Positions 53,612 through 64,000 of a DNA stretch of 64,000 bases are shown here, piece after piece. The stretch spans positions 67,538,345 to 67,602,344 of the forward strand of contig CM037781.1 of the NCBI GenBank assembly GCA_021229015.1, read 5' to 3'. Made by a program: the position numbers and the translations under genes. Under the pieces are notes generated by a model, which had not been told where the DNA came from, ran no database searches, and worked only from the letters and a program-made list of their open reading frames with translations. The DNA comes from Solen grandis (lineage: Eukaryota; Mollusca; Bivalvia; Adapedonta; Solenidae). Position 1 is the stretch's first letter. Every line of letters begins with the position of its first letter.

Positions 53612-54074
53612 GGATCCCTCCTGTTTAAACCAACCAAGTTTATGATATCTTTAGTGATGTACGAGATAGTGATCTTCCAAGCAGCTATAAAAGTTTGGTC
53701 ATTCAACGGATTTTCGCCATTTACAACCTGACGTGTGGTACATATACATTGATACCATAAACATTGATACAGTGGAGAAACTGAACCGTTTTGATGAGCG
53801 TATGTATCTCAGATTTGCGATTAACTACCAGAACGACACACCAGAGGATATACGTGCCATTTTACTGACTCCAGAACCTATCACTTGTGCACAAGTGTTT
53901 AACACTTTTGGTAAACAGTGCGCCGCAATATTCAAACAAAAGCGGCCAAATCCTAGTGAACAGTTCTTTCAGGATCCCGATTTCAACAACTTAGAAAGGT
54001 TTGAGTTGGGAGACGAATTCCTCTGGGACACCTACAAAATAAGATACTACGCAGAGTACTTGCAAGACGAATGA
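53612..54074 (+). pseudogene. Conserved unknown Polinton protein, partial (copy 2)
   Basis: Counterpart of 25787-26388. It starts after the gap at DPSCLNQ, with a 4-bp insertion (CCAA) near 53632. The frame change at 53733 (start of the IYIDTINIDTVEKL frame) is identical to copy 1. The second half is open and ends ATGA, overlapping the next start. Confidence 0.65.
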
Positions 54075-54328
54075 GAAGTCAAAAAAATGGAAAATACTTC
54101 ACTACAGAAAAAAACATAACTCCAAGTCGGAATCCATGGCGTAGAGCTGTGCTGTTGGCTGTGCGTGTACTTGGAATTCAATCAGAACAGGCGTTAAGAC
54201 AATCCGAGGAACTGTTTGACGAAGTGCGCATGGCTTTAAATGCTATGGGATATACCATGATATTGCCGGAATGGATGATGTATAAAGAAAGACTGATTCA
54301 TGATGTGTGTCATAGTTTACATTTTTGA
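54071..54328 (+). CDS. Small Arg-rich Polinton protein (copy 2)
   Basis: 85 codons starting in the ATGA overlap. After a short basic lead it reads NITPSRNPWRRAVLLAVRVL and ends VCHSLHF. The same protein is the N-terminal extension of the ATPase frame in copy 1 (26401-26640). A separate gene with its own stop here suggests that it is an independent small protein, or a first exon. No domain is recognised. Confidence 0.5.
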   Translation: MRSQKNGKYFTTEKNITPSRNPWRRAVLLAVRVLGIQSEQALRQSEELFDEVRMALNAMGYTMILPEWMMYKERLIHDVCHSLHF

Positions 54329-54412
54329 CTGATGTTGTTCAAGTGTTTATTTGCTATGATGTATAAAATAAAATGTTGTCATGTCAATGCTGTTATTACT
54401 TCTTGGACCATC

Positions 54413-55105
54413 ATGGAAAGAAGTTTACTTTGAAATGTTTACATATGTCTTTTTTAAATTTTTGACTGATGTTTTTCAACATCCTAGTAACATTTTCATC
54501 TCAGGGCCAAATGGTTCAGGAAAAACTCAATTTGTAAAAAAAACTTATTGAGTACAAAACAGATTTATTTCATGTCGTACCACAACACATCGTCTGGTGT
54601 TATCAAGAATGGCAAAAGTGCCTACGCACAGTTACAAGAACGTGAAGCTATCAAATTCATTCAGGGTATCCCTGAGGATGATGAAGAGATAGTAGACGAT
54701 ACAACCTTACCACACCTCGTCATATTTGATATGTTAGGAGAAAAAGATGAGGAGAAAATTAAATTATGGTTCACACGAAAAGGACACCATAGAAATGCCA
54801 CTGTCATTTACATCACACAAAACATGTTCCAACAATCCAAGGCTAGTCGTACCATCAGCTTGAATGCACACTACATGGTATTATTTCAAAACACAAGAGA
54901 TAAAGGTCAGATCAAAACACTGGCGAACCAAATACAACTACCCCATTTGGTGATGGCGTATCAAGATGCAACCTCTACACCTCATGGATATCTTATCATT
55001 GACTTTCATCCAAGAACACCCGACCTGAATCGTTTAAGAACAGATGTGTTCCATCGGTGGGTAACAGGTGAAATTCGAGGACCGATCGTCTACACTACAG
55101 TATAA
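54413..55105 (+). pseudogene. ATP: A32/FtsK-like packaging ATPase (copy 2)
   Basis: Walker A lies at about 54510 (SGPNGSGKT; copy 1 has GPIG). A one-base A insertion right after it (54537) breaks the frame. The remainder (54548-55105) is open with Walker B LPHLVIFDML. Additional sequence of about 45 bp (AATGTTTACATATG... to TTTTTGACTGATG) lies between the ATG and the P-loop. Otherwise nearly identical to copy 1. Confidence 0.8.
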
Positions 55106-55150
55106 AATGACTGAACAAGACACCCGATCATCATTAAGGATACAGCTACC

Positions 55151-55900
55151 ATGGAAAACACACCACATACAGTGATCAAAGCTCTAGAATCGTTGAGTCG
55201 GGAAAAGAACCAACGAAACGACAAGAGCTGGTAGAATCAGGATTGACAGAGATGGTGAAATGGTTCACCTCAGCTGCCCGACTCATCTTAGAGAAAAAAA
55301 GTAACCGTGCCAAAACAGACGATGAATTTTATGGAACGCAACATAGACATTTTAAGACAGTTAGCTGATCAACATGTGGATCTGACAACAAAACGACAAC
55401 TTATTTTAAAACCTGGCGGTGGAGGTTTCCTTGGGGCACCATCATTTGTACCCTGCTTCGATGGAACGGGACCAAAGCTGTGAGAAAATGTGGTTCAGTA
55501 GCAAGAAAACAAACCGCCCAAACGAAAGTCACCAGCCAGGAAACGGTCACGACAACAACCACGAAAACAGCCAACCAAACGCAAGTCACCAGTAAGGAAT
55601 CAAACAAGGAAGAAGCAGGCATTGCCTCATGACCGATTTGTCACTGTAAGGAGAAAACGCTCTGTATCAACTGGAACACCAGAAGTGTCCCCCATACTGA
55701 TTCGACGTAATGTTACACCAGTGAGATCATCCAAAGCATCACCACTTGTGGCCCAATTCTCTCCACTGACCTCATCTACTCCCCGTTCTAATAGAAGTTC
55801 AATGAGGTCTGGGTGGCTACACCACAAGGATCAATGAAGGTTTCTCAAAACCCTACAGTTCGACGACAATTGTTTGACCTTTCCAATTCTTAAAGTGGGC

Positions 55901-55932
<32 letters not shown>

Positions 55933-56058
55933 AGATTTTCACCAATCCCAGGTCTCCATTCCCTTTTACCTACTGCCGTTACTTCGATGAGAAATTCAGG
56001 ACCACTGAGTAGTGCTGGCAATATCTCTTTACAAGCCCTTCAACAGTGGTATAAATAA
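55151..56058 (+). pseudogene. Basic Ser/Arg-rich protein, fuller version (copy 2)
   Basis: It starts MENTPHTVIKALESL at 55151 and then shifts near 55220. The helical part, GGGGFLGA motif and basic tail follow as in copy 1; here the Arg codon replacing the copy 1 TGA is intact. It continues through PHDRFVTVRRKRSVS to a serine run encoded by (TCA)n at about 55900-55930 and ends LQALQQWYK at TAA 56056. The last 220 bp are deleted in copy 1. Remaining breaks lie near 55440, 55810 and 55893. Basic and Ser-rich: a core- or DNA-binding role is inferred. Confidence 0.55.
55896..55932 (+). repeat. (CAT)n / (TCA)n microsatellite
   Basis: About eleven CAT units, read as a serine run within the basic protein gene. 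Confidence 0.9.
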
Positions 56059-56091
56059 AAGAGACCAAACATTTCATCATCATTTGTCATC

Positions 56092-56447
56092 ATGAAGCGC
56101 AAACAACCACTCGTTCGCAAACATGGCAAAATGGTGCTTGCTTTGACAGAAGCCTTGCCCAAATTTCGAAAGAAGATTATTCAAGAAGCACCAAAAGAAT
56201 TGGGGGATTGTATCGCTGAATGTTGTCACAACATTTTAAAAGGCAATGTACCACTGTCAGAGGTTCAGAAGCGTCGATGCATTCTAAGAGACAACAGCTC
56301 CGACAGTTAGCCACCAAGAAAGTATCACTTCGAAAAAGAAAATCATTCTCAATCAGAAAGGTGGTTTTCTACCCCTGTTGGAAACTTGCACCACTCTTAG
56401 CCAAAACAATTATACCTCTTGCTGGTGAAATCATTCGGAAAATATGA
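56092..56447 (+). pseudogene. Small basic Polinton protein, absent from copy 1
   Basis: ATG 56092 after an A-rich, AATAAA-containing spacer. The first frame (MKRKQPLVRKHGKMVLALTE to 56310) has a helical part with IAECCHNILKGNVPLSE. A frame change near 56270-56290 leads to LRQLATKKVSLRKRKSF and a hydrophobic end (LLAKTIIPLAGEI). Helix, KKVSLRKRK and a hydrophobic Gly-containing tail form a layout shared by many Polinton small proteins of unknown function. The stop overlaps the next ATG (ATGA at 56444). The whole gene is deleted from copy 1. Confidence 0.6.
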
Positions 56448-57170
56448 AGAAGATGGCCTATGTTCCGGCTCGGTTTTTTGAAAGAGATGAATCGTTGGAA
56501 GAAGGAACAACGACCTCGGTTACCCCCATCCCCCTCAAGTGAGTCAGACTTCATCATTACAGAAAGAAATGAATCAAGTTCTTGACGACAATCAATTGTC
56601 TGAGTCAGAAAAAGCACAACAATTTGGAGAAGTATTACATCGCTTTCAAGTGTCACATTTAAAAGCACTCAAACCCTCCAGACCACACATGGCTGAGAAA
56701 ACAACGAGTACAGTGACTGAAAATAAAGAGGAAAAAACCGATGACCTTGAATTTGAAGATCAAATTCTAGACAGTGTTCCTACGACCATGCGGCGAAAGG
56801 CTACTCTCTTGTTAAACATGCTGAAAGACCAGTTGGGATGAACATGGCCTGTTAGAATATGATGAAACCCGTTGAAGGTTCAAATATTATTGATCTCGTC
56901 AATGATGTACTTCGACAGCGGAAAGGGTCAAATCCACGAGGATGGGAAAAAATTTTCTAGAGAACTGATAGGGTCAACATCCCCAAGAAGTCGTGGCAAT
57001 AAACGTCGATGGAATTTCATACAAAACCAGATGATGATGAAGAAGAAGAGGAGGAGGAGGATGAATTTCATGATAGTTTTGCCTACGCACCTACATCAAA
57101 GAAACGAAGACCTATTAAAAAGGAAGAACCCGAGGAGATATTAGCCCATTCGTCATGGGACGCCTACTAA
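56444..57170 (+). pseudogene. Conserved Polinton protein, full length (copy 2)
   Basis: It starts MKKMAYVPARFFERDESLEE and changes frame near 56535. It continues with LQKEMNQVLDDNQLSESEKA and RFQVSHLKALKP, then LDSVPTTMRRKATLLLNMLK. After another change near 56840 comes GSNIIDLVNDVLRQRKGSNP, and an acidic stretch then a basic tail end at TAA 57168. N-terminal and C-terminal halves are widely conserved among invertebrate Polintons. The function is unknown; its place between the core-like genes and integrase is constant. It overlaps the integrase start by 16 nt. Confidence 0.7.
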
Positions 57171-58244
57171 AGAACGACACGTTACTTCGCCACCTGTACT
57201 ATGATACTGATAATCCTACGAGTTTTGGAGGAATTCATGGACTCTACAAGGCAGCGAAAAAAAAACAGTTGAAATCTATCACTTTAGAGGATGTACGAGA
57301 CTGGTTGAGAAGTCAAAGAACCTATACGTTGCATAAAACAATACGACGAAAATTTTGACGTCGACAGACTGTGGTAGGAGGTATCGATCATCAATGGCAA
57401 GCTGATCTCGCAGATATGCAACGTATGAACAAAGAGAATTCACCAATCGCTACTTACTATGTGTCATTAATGTGTTTTCAAAATATGCTTGGGTAATACC
57501 AATCATTGACAAAACTGGAAAGACGCTCATCCAAGCCCTTCAGTCTATTCAAAAAGAAGGCCGAAAGCCACTCTCTTTGCAAACAGACAAAGGCCGAGAA
57601 TTTTTGAACTAAGAATTTCAGAAGTTTCTAGACAAGCATGATATTCATTTCTTCACGTCTGAAAACCCAGAAACTAAAGCGAGTATTGTTGAACGTTTTC
57701 AACGTACGCTAAAATCAAGAATGTGGAAATATTTTGCTCATCACAAGACCCGTCACTATGTGGATGTACTGCAACTACTGGTACATGGCTACAATCATCG
57801 TTTTCATCGAAGCATCGGCCGTACCCCTGCATCTGTGTCTAGAGAAAAAGAGCATGAAGTCACAAAGACATTGTATGGCAACCATCAAAAGAAAAATAAG
57901 AAATCAACTGATTTGAAAGTGGGTGAACATATGCGCATCAATAAAACCAAGCAAACATTGATAAAGGCTATCTACCCCACTGGACAGTGGAATTGTTCAA
58001 AGTGGTTCGCATCAACAGAACACATCCATTGCCGTAAAAACTTGAAGACTTGGCGGGAGAATCTATCGCCGGATCCTTCTACGGGAGAAATTCAACATAA
58101 AAAGATATGAGCTATACGAAGGAATCAGTTCTTGATCGGCGTACAAGGCGTGTAGGCGGTAAAACTTTCAAGAAGTGAAAGTGAATTTGCTTGGATATCC
58201 TAAAACGTTTAAACAATTGGATTCCAAAATCGCATTTAGTATAA
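57155..58244 (+). pseudogene. INT: Chromodomain integrase (copy 2)
   Basis: Start MGRLLKNDTLLRHLYYD. The N-terminal 67 codons are open (SFGGIHGLYKAAKKK, DVRDWLRSQRTYTLHK) up to TGA at 57356, where copy 1 has CGA (a C-to-T change). The catalytic core keeps the first Asp (HQWQADLADMQ, GAT 57404-57406), lost in copy 1. TAA at 57610 is shared with copy 1. Beyond 57930 several indels break the C-terminal part and the chromodomain. Confidence 0.9.
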
Positions 58245-58263
58245 ATATAAACGTCATAAACAG

Positions 58264-58495
58264 CATGCTCAGTCCGAACCACCTTGTCAGGTAAAACTGT
58301 TACAGACAGGAAAAATGTGAGGTACCTAACAACAAAATCACTTTTTTGACAAAGATTGTGATCATCATTATCATCGTAATCGTGTCATTAGCGAACCGTG
58401 TCTCAACAGTCCAGTCGTGAACTTTGGTTTCTGCTGATGAGTACTTCTATCGGATACATTTTCCAAACCCAAGTTTAAAATTAAAGAAACCATAA
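58264..58495 (+). pseudogene. Two-helix membrane protein (copy 2)
   Basis: Counterpart of 29583-29813 with many single-base indels. The hydrophobic codons are recognisable (ATTATCATCGTAATCGTGTC), but no frame is kept. Confidence 0.7.
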
Positions 58496-59330
58496 AACTC
58501 TTTCTACATCACTCTCATCAGTGATAGTTCGATGACATTGTACCCAAACAACACATAATGTTGTTTTAGAACCAAGCTGGCAAAAACCATTGATTCGACA
58601 AACAAGATTGGGAAGGGCTCTCGGGAAATGATCGTTCCAACACAAGTCAGAAACATTGAAGAGGATGAAGGAAAATTCTACGTCGTGACTAAAAATCCGA
58701 ACTGGCTGCAGCCTTTTCACAAGTGACAAACGGGTGGAATTTGAAGGCAAAAAAGGGAATACCCCTTTGCATTCCTGCAGGCATCTTTTGCGTCACCACA
58801 AATCTCACTGACGAAATGGACAAGGCTTTTAAACAAGCCATTAAAACAATTTTAACTCAAAGAAACCTCACTTTGGACTTGATTTTTCCGGCTTGTCAAA
58901 ACGTGTCAAGTTTACCGGTAATATGGATCAAAGATCGGCTTGGAACTTCATCCAAACCTCCTTGCAAAAACTTGGAGGAGAGGGAAGTACTGAGGTGTTT
59001 CCAAACAAAAAAAATAACAATTCAAGTACGGGGGTGGACCCTTCACGAAGATGAATCATCTTTTTGTATATACCGATCTGGCAGAACACACTTTGATAGG
59101 GGATGCGAAGCACCCATTTTACGCGTTGTGCCATTTGACGCAAAAAAAAAAAGCAGGGTCTAATCCCCCACATGAACTTTGAATTTCTAAATCTACACAA
59201 ACATACCTGTCAGCAGATCATATTTCAACGAGATCAGTATCAATATAACCGGGACACAGGGGATTCAGTTCATTTCCCCTCAGGGGAAAAGTCGATGGTG
59301 AAGCTTCATTTTAAAAAAAGACACGATATT
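58492..59330 (+). pseudogene. mCP: Minor capsid protein (copy 2)
   Basis: Counterpart of 29810-30651. It shares the ACATAA stop context near 58553 and has at least ten further small indels. The longest surviving frame is 58723-59163. Confidence 0.75.
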
Positions 59331-59687
59331 TCAGTTTACCGTGGTCAACCCCTCGACAAGTCGGATATGGTTTTTGGAATCTATGTTCAAGAAAATGGCC
59401 AGCTACAACTTACCCATGGGAAACCATCGTAAACATCAGGACTACAGACTCTGAAAAAGAGGGTTTAAAACAAGGTATAGGAGCCGTTAAAGATATTCGT
59501 CTGGCCCAAAAGTAAAGACAGTGATCAAGAAACGGGTAAAGCATTGTTGAAAGATGTGGGTCCGGAAAACTCTGAGAAGTATAAAGCCTCGAGCATTCAA
59601 ACGTCGTCATCATTCTGCTTCCAGCACGTCAAGGAGGACACATCAAAAAAAAAAAATCTCATCACGACCGTTTGATATTTTGATTGA
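59325..59687 (+). pseudogene. pVI-like small basic protein (copy 2)
   Basis: Counterpart of 30648-31010. The start context and the Arg/His-rich C-terminal codons are visible, but the frame is broken several times. Confidence 0.7.
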
Positions 59688-59693
59688 ACCAAC

Positions 59694-60956
59694 ATGATGC
59701 AACACGGGGTCTTGTGAGTGTAGCAAAACTGAACTTTATGTGACACAAAGTCCCACCTACCATGACAGCAATGCAAGATCACAGTGGACAGAACATTATC
59801 CTGTGTCAGCACTGAGCAATTCATTCCCATTGAATTTTTTAATTCCGCTCATCAGAAAAGTGTACTGATATCAACGAAAGCCCGCTTGTACCTGAAAGTC
59901 AAAGTAGCAAACCTGATGGCACTAATCTGCGCTGACGATGGAGAAAAAATCACAGTAAATAATTTCTTCCACACTTGTTTAGCAGTATTGATGTGTACCT
60001 GAACAACAAACTGACACCAATAATGCTGACACGTATGCGTCTTATTCTACGGACAGTAAACAACACAGCTCTACGCTACATAAAAAAAGGAGTCTTGACA
60101 CGGCGGGTCATATGCAAGAGCATACAGTTGCGGAGCTAAAAGAAGAATTTAAGAAAAAAGAACACGCATCCACCAGAGTCGTGTTCTGGAAATGTGCGGA
60201 CGTCTGCAAATTTTGACGTGTTTGCAAGACAAGTAAACCTCCCCAATGGGATAGAGATACGACTGCGACTCAAAAGAACCCCGTCAGTTTTTTCCTGCTT
60301 GGAGCAGAGGCAAAAATTCAGTTAATTCAAGCTGGATTCAATGTTCGGACTATTGACCTGTTTTCCCGTATGGCAAACAACTTAAAAACCCGACCATCGC
60401 TCAACATGGCATGAAGATCCCAATTCGCCGACTGAGGTGAAAACTTTTACCATTTTTCCCGGAGGCCAGCGATCAAAGATCGAAGATCATTTATTTCAAA
60501 AGGGCGTTGCCCAAACGTATCCTTCTGGGCCTGGTAAAGAATACAGATATGAACGGACTGGCAACCAACCCATTTGATTTTCAAAAATTTCAACTTGTCT
60601 AAGTTAAAGTCAGTGTAAAGCGGAAAGACGACACACAACTTGCCGTTCCAGACCAACTTTCCCACAGGAGAAATTTTGAGATCATACATGTCCCTGCAAA
60701 CAAGCCACGGGATCACTCGGTTTAAACCGCTCCATGGTCTGACATGGACGATTTCATGCAGGGGGACACACTGTGGGGCATTGACTTAACGCCAGACAAG
60801 GATCAAAAGGGACAGCTGCATCCTATAAAAACGGGGGAAATTGCGAATCGAGCTTCAGTTTCGTGCACCTCTTGGTGACCCCATCAACGTGATCGTGTAT
60901 GCCGAAACGACAGTCAAATGAGATTAACGGGTTCAGAAAGTCATCACAGACTATTA
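59694..60956 (+). pseudogene. MCP: Major capsid protein (copy 2)
   Basis: Colinear with 31016-32273. It retains about 55 bp near 60825-60880 that copy 1 lost, but lacks 28 bp near 60040 that copy 1 has. More than fifteen small indels break the frame. Confidence 0.85.
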
Positions 60957-60958
60957 AC

Positions 60959-61380
60959 CATTAGCAAATCCAGAGAACAGCTGTCCAAACAACTGTACGA
61001 AGAAATCTACAACTTTTAATAGGCGATAATTTGTAAAGAGTTTGAACCATCATGTGGTGCATGATTGCAGACACACCTCTTTGATATCGTAAAGAAAATG
61101 TTAGGTTGCATTGTTGACATCCCAGTCAGGCCCAAATCCCCTGCGTTTGTTTAGCAGCTAAAGTGAGTGGGTCGAGATGTTTCTGAACAGTGCTTTAAAA
61201 AAAAAAAAATGGACTTTTTTAGGAGGGAAAAATGGTACGCTGAATACAAACATGGCTCACAACGCGTGAAAAGGATGCTTTGATGGAAATAAAAAGGGGT
61301 ATGTAGTCGAACAAGATCCCCCTTTTGGGAATTTTTTAGTGCAAATGGGGGAACGAATAAACAAATTGGGAAAATGGAAA
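60959..61380 (+). pseudogene. CxGC/HPSQ protein (copy 2)
   Basis: Counterpart of 32276-32664. The helical start and the HPSQ region are recognisable at nucleotide level (to about 61140), then heavily corrupted. Confidence 0.55.
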
Positions 61381-61915
61381 CGTTTGGGGTTCAGTAATTT
61401 TGGATATTCACCAATTTGCTCCCTTAACCCCTGGATTGCAAAGATAAAGTACCACAACGAGACCGAAAAGTAAAAGCACCCCTAGTGAATCCCCCCAAAT
61501 TGATAAACCCGGTGAACTTTGGGTGTGTGTTTTTCAAGATAAATCGATTCTACTTTGATTGAGGGCAAAAACCACTCCTCGGACATTAAAGTTTTTTGGA
61601 AAGAAGGACCCACAATGGAACTCATGAGATTTGGGCACAACACGTTTTTTGTGGAGCATATTGTTTGTTTGTTTTGCTTTTTTTGTTGGGGTGGTTTAAA
61701 CGGGGCTTGAGCAAATTGGGAAAAGGGGGTCAATCCCTTTTAATTTGAACGATTTAATGTGGGATGTTGGTTTTTTTCAAAAACTTGAAAAACTGACAAA
61801 GTAAAGAAGAAAAATGTGTAAACACACCAAAAACATGCAAAAAAATTTTCCCCCCAAAGTTTGGGGATGGCGTGGTTTTTGAATTCTGCTAAATTTGGCC
61901 CAATTCTTTCATTAA
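61381..61915 (+). pseudogene. PRO: Adenain-like protease (copy 2)
   Basis: Counterpart of 32666-33229, with extra 5' sequence near 61360-61430 that copy 1 lacks. The codons around the catalytic His (about 61515) and Cys (about 61650) are visible but frames are shattered. Confidence 0.7.
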
Positions 61916-62084
61916 ATGCGTGTTTTTGTATTTCTTGTTGTTAAAAGTGTTTCATTGTTCATATTGTTTGTTAAAATTTTTTTTGCAATTTTCGGTTTTC
62001 AAAAAATGCTAAAATGTTTTGATTTATTGGTTTTGTTATTTTTCTACCTTTAACAATTGTGATATTCCCCCCAAATATGTTGAT

Positions 62085-62099
62085 GGCCCTGAAAGGGCC
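62085..62099 (-). terminator. Histone-type stem-loop, damaged (copy 2)
   Basis: Counterpart of stem-loop 3, one loop base shorter. On the minus strand it reads GGCCCTTTCAGGGCC. Confidence 0.55.
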
Positions 62100-62134
62100 T
62101 TTTTGGTTTTTTTGATCCTGAATTATCGGAGTCC

Positions 62135-62375
62135 CCCTAAAAATCGAAAAACAGGGTAAACCAATCCTAATAGGCTGAACCCTGTCCCTGTTTAGCAAAA
62201 ACCGGCAGACCCGTTTACACTTGTTTGGTAAAACCCCCAAAAAAAAAAAACGGGCACTTCTGAAGCCGTGCGAAGCCCTGCCAACAATGTCCGACATCGA
62301 AGGGGTTTTGGTATATACCCCCCCCCCTGTCTAAACACACACCCCTTTTTAAAACCCGGTTTTTTTTTGAATTGG
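62135..62375 (-). pseudogene. RING-like protein (copy 2)
   Basis: Counterpart of 33462-33725. The GGCACTTCTGAAGCCGTGCG stretch (encoding the last zinc-binding cysteines) is intact and the rest is frameshifted. Confidence 0.65.
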
Positions 62376-62579
62376 GGTTTCATCCTTTTCTTTAAAAAAA
62401 CTTTTTTTTAAAAAAAGTAGGCAGTGGGTCAACCACCCCTGTCGGGGCCAAAGGAATTTTTCCAAAAAAGGGGAAGGTTTAAAATTCCGTTTTTTTTTTA
62501 TTGGATGGGGAAAATTCATTCTTTTGGTGTTGCCAAAATCAATAGAAAGAGGTAATCCGCCTCAAAAATAAAACCACTC

Positions 62580-62772
62580 ATCTTTTCATAAACACACAAC
62601 CCAACCTGGGAAAACTATGTAATTCTATCCGTTAAAACACATAAGGCGTTATTTAGAGGTTACAGCTTTTAACCGGCTCGTGTGTACACTCCGGTGTACC
62701 AACCCAAGAAATAAGAATGGCTTGGACCCTTGTAAAACATCAAAATAGCAAAAAAGTAAGAAGTAGAAAAAA
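62580..62772 (+). pseudogene. Pro/Gln-rich accessory protein, internally deleted (copy 2)
   Basis: The 5' end after the promoter and the 3' codons (AAAAAAGTAAGAAGTAG) match 33981-34451, but about 290 bp encoding the Gln-rich linker and coiled coil are gone. Confidence 0.6.
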
Positions 62773-62777
62773 AAAAA

Positions 62778-63149
62778 CCCCCCCCTTTTTAGGGCCAACC
62801 AATTTTCCGAAAGGCATTTTTCAATTGTAAAAAACCCCCAATAATGAAAGTTCAAAGAAAGAAACCATGCCTTGTTTTCATGTGTTTTGGGAAAATCAAA
62901 TTTAAAAAAAAATGGCAACACGCTTTACATGAAAAAATAAGGGCCGAAAAAAGTACCTTAAAAAAAACAAAAACAGGGTACCGTGCCAAATTAGAGAATT
63001 TTTACGTTGTTATACTACGGTGAAAAATTTAAAATTTAAAGACATTTATCACCAAAAAACTTTGAAAACTCGGAAATCTGACAAACAGGTAACCCTTCTG
63101 GAAAAAAAAAAGCCCTTTTTGGGGGAAAACCCCAAAGTCCGAAAGAGGG
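62778..63149 (+). pseudogene. Small helical accessory gene and hairpins 4 and 5 (copy 2)
   Basis: A damaged stem-loop 4 (CCCCTTTTTAGGGCCAACC, about 62778-62800) precedes a shattered version of 34528-34818. A damaged stem-loop 5 follows near 63109-63130. Confidence 0.5.
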
Positions 63150-63480
63150 GAAAAAACCTCTTGGCACCATTTTTTCTTTCAAATTCCCTTCAAAATGATT
63201 TTTTTTTTTTAAAATATGATCCAATATTTTATAAAAGTTTACAAAGGTTATAAAAATAGTTTCAAAAAATAGTCATCACAAATATCATGCGGCTTAAATT
63301 TTTTTTAAATTTAACAGCAATTCTGATATGTCGATACAAATTTTTTTTTTTTTAGGTCATACCTCAGGTCAAGGTCAACCTTCAATTGTCATAGAACGCA
63401 AAAACCGTTCCTATTTCGCTGACAACAGAAAAAAGTGGGCAATCCGTTGAGGTATAAAAGCGCACTGATCAAGATCCTGT
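63150..63480 (+). promoter_or_regulatory. Conserved AT-rich spacer and promoter cassette C (copy 2)
   Basis: 63150-63340 is near-identical to 34870-35055. The cassette that follows is damaged but still has TCAGGTCAAGG (63365) and TATAAAAGCG (63454). Confidence 0.6.
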
Positions 63481-63489
63481 TGTCAACGA

Positions 63490-63889
63490 TGTTTGATGCA
63501 CAACCATTGAAGAAACAGCATCTATTGAAGATCCCAGCGCATTGAACAAATGAATCGGGGAATGTTTGTCAACGAATAGATGGGATGTATCCGGAACAAC
63601 AACGATTGAGGAAAGACAAGAGAAGACCATATGCTCAATACCAACTGCAATTTGGAAAAATGTACATCAGGCGATATATGAGAAAACAGCAACGATGAGA
63701 CATGTACCAAATATCTCAGAAAATCAAACGGCTTTTAGACCCAACACAAAGTCTGAAAGACATAATGCTCCTTAAACCCAAACAAGAAGGGGTTTTTAAC
63801 AAGAATAAAAAAGACGTCAAATGAAATTAAGGCTTTGAAACGTTTGGAAATCAAAGTCAAAACGAGATTAAGTCACCAAATCAAACAGG
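63490..63889 (+). pseudogene. Gln-rich accessory protein (copy 2)
   Basis: Counterpart of 35234-35609: the start region, the CAATACCAACTGCAATT stretch and the final acidic codons align in pieces. The duplicated Gln segment appears collapsed, with frames broken. Confidence 0.5.
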
Positions 63890-64000
63890 AAGAAACAAAA
63901 AGGCCCTTTTTTCGATGACAAATCCAAATTTTGTACTCAATCTTAAGTCATCCCTAGTTAGATCTACCATGGTATGAAATGTTTTTATTACATACAATAT
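63890..64000 (-). repeat. Right TIR of copy 2, partial
   Basis: Starts AAGAAACAAAA, with a remnant of stem-loop 6, then a deletion. TCTTAAGTCATC and CTACCATGGTATGAA follow, as in 35937-35970. It continues past the window edge. Confidence 0.8.

Larger units (their letters stand above)
53612..64000 (+). mobile_element. Polinton/Maverick element, copy 2 (left part missing)
   Basis: Same gene order and strand as copy 1 from about 25928 onward. Bases 53612-57900 are about 98-99 percent identical by eye to copy 1 where they align. From about 57900 on, indels in homopolymers rise sharply. It retains about 0.9 kb (55840-56750) and about 55 bp of capsid gene that copy 1 lost. It ends in the right TIR at the window edge. 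Confidence 0.94.

Noticed and set aside
53436..53731. Reading frames across the N gap
   Set aside because: They contain unknown residues over the whole gap and join host DNA to Polinton sequence by chance.

Overview
The window is eukaryotic nuclear DNA, most likely from a bivalve mollusc. It is AT-rich and has almost no long host reading frames. It is packed with tRNA-derived SINEs, LINE remnants, MITEs and tandem repeats of kinds I associate with bivalve genomes. The species call is inference from repeat types only. Two runs of 100 N (3412-3511 and 53512-53611) are scaffold gaps.

Layout. 1-1510: a LINE remnant whose central part has been replaced by a palindromic satellite. 1510-19939: non-coding DNA with SINEs, a pogo-like MITE, a 67-bp satellite and AT-rich stretches. 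19948-36125: a near-complete Polinton/Maverick (virus-like, self-synthesising DNA transposon) bounded by terminal inverted repeats (TIRs) and an 8-bp direct repeat. 36126-53511: host DNA that is largely a diverged tandem duplicate of the DNA left and right of the Polinton. It is peppered with a 145-bp tandem array, SINEs, a Mutator-like transposase fragment between inverted repeats, a piggyBac-like MITE and a LINE 3' end. 53612-64000: a second Polinton of the same family and orientation. Its left part is lost in the gap and its right TIR runs off the window.

The Polinton, left to right: a small minus-strand gene ending in the left TIR; a 60-aa basic protein; a CCHC zinc-knuckle protein (-); protein-primed DNA polymerase B; a conserved unknown protein; an A32/FtsK-like packaging ATPase; a basic Ser-rich protein; a conserved unknown protein (truncated in copy 1); a chromodomain integrase; a two-helix membrane protein; the minor capsid protein; a small basic pVI-like protein; the major capsid protein; a CxGC/HPSQ protein; an adenain-like cysteine protease; a RING-like protein (-); and three short Gln-rich or helical accessory genes running into the right TIR. 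Integrase and polymerase move and copy the element; ATPase, protease and capsid proteins would build virions. Both copies carry stops and frameshifts, and two lesions are shared, so neither looks autonomous as sequenced.

The most unusual signal is in the non-coding DNA. All six short accessory genes end in a 16-nt hairpin of the replication-dependent histone mRNA type (GGCCCT-TTTC-AGGGCC, usually then AACCCA and a purine-rich GAAAGG element). The zinc-knuckle gene and the long core-gene block end at ordinary AATAAA signals. The accessory genes also share a promoter cassette with several AGGTCA sites, an inverted CCAAT box and a TATA box, used in both directions at two places. Core genes join through ATGA stop/start overlaps. 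Together this suggests two expression classes in one transposon: an S-phase, histone-like accessory class and a polycistronic, polyadenylated core class.
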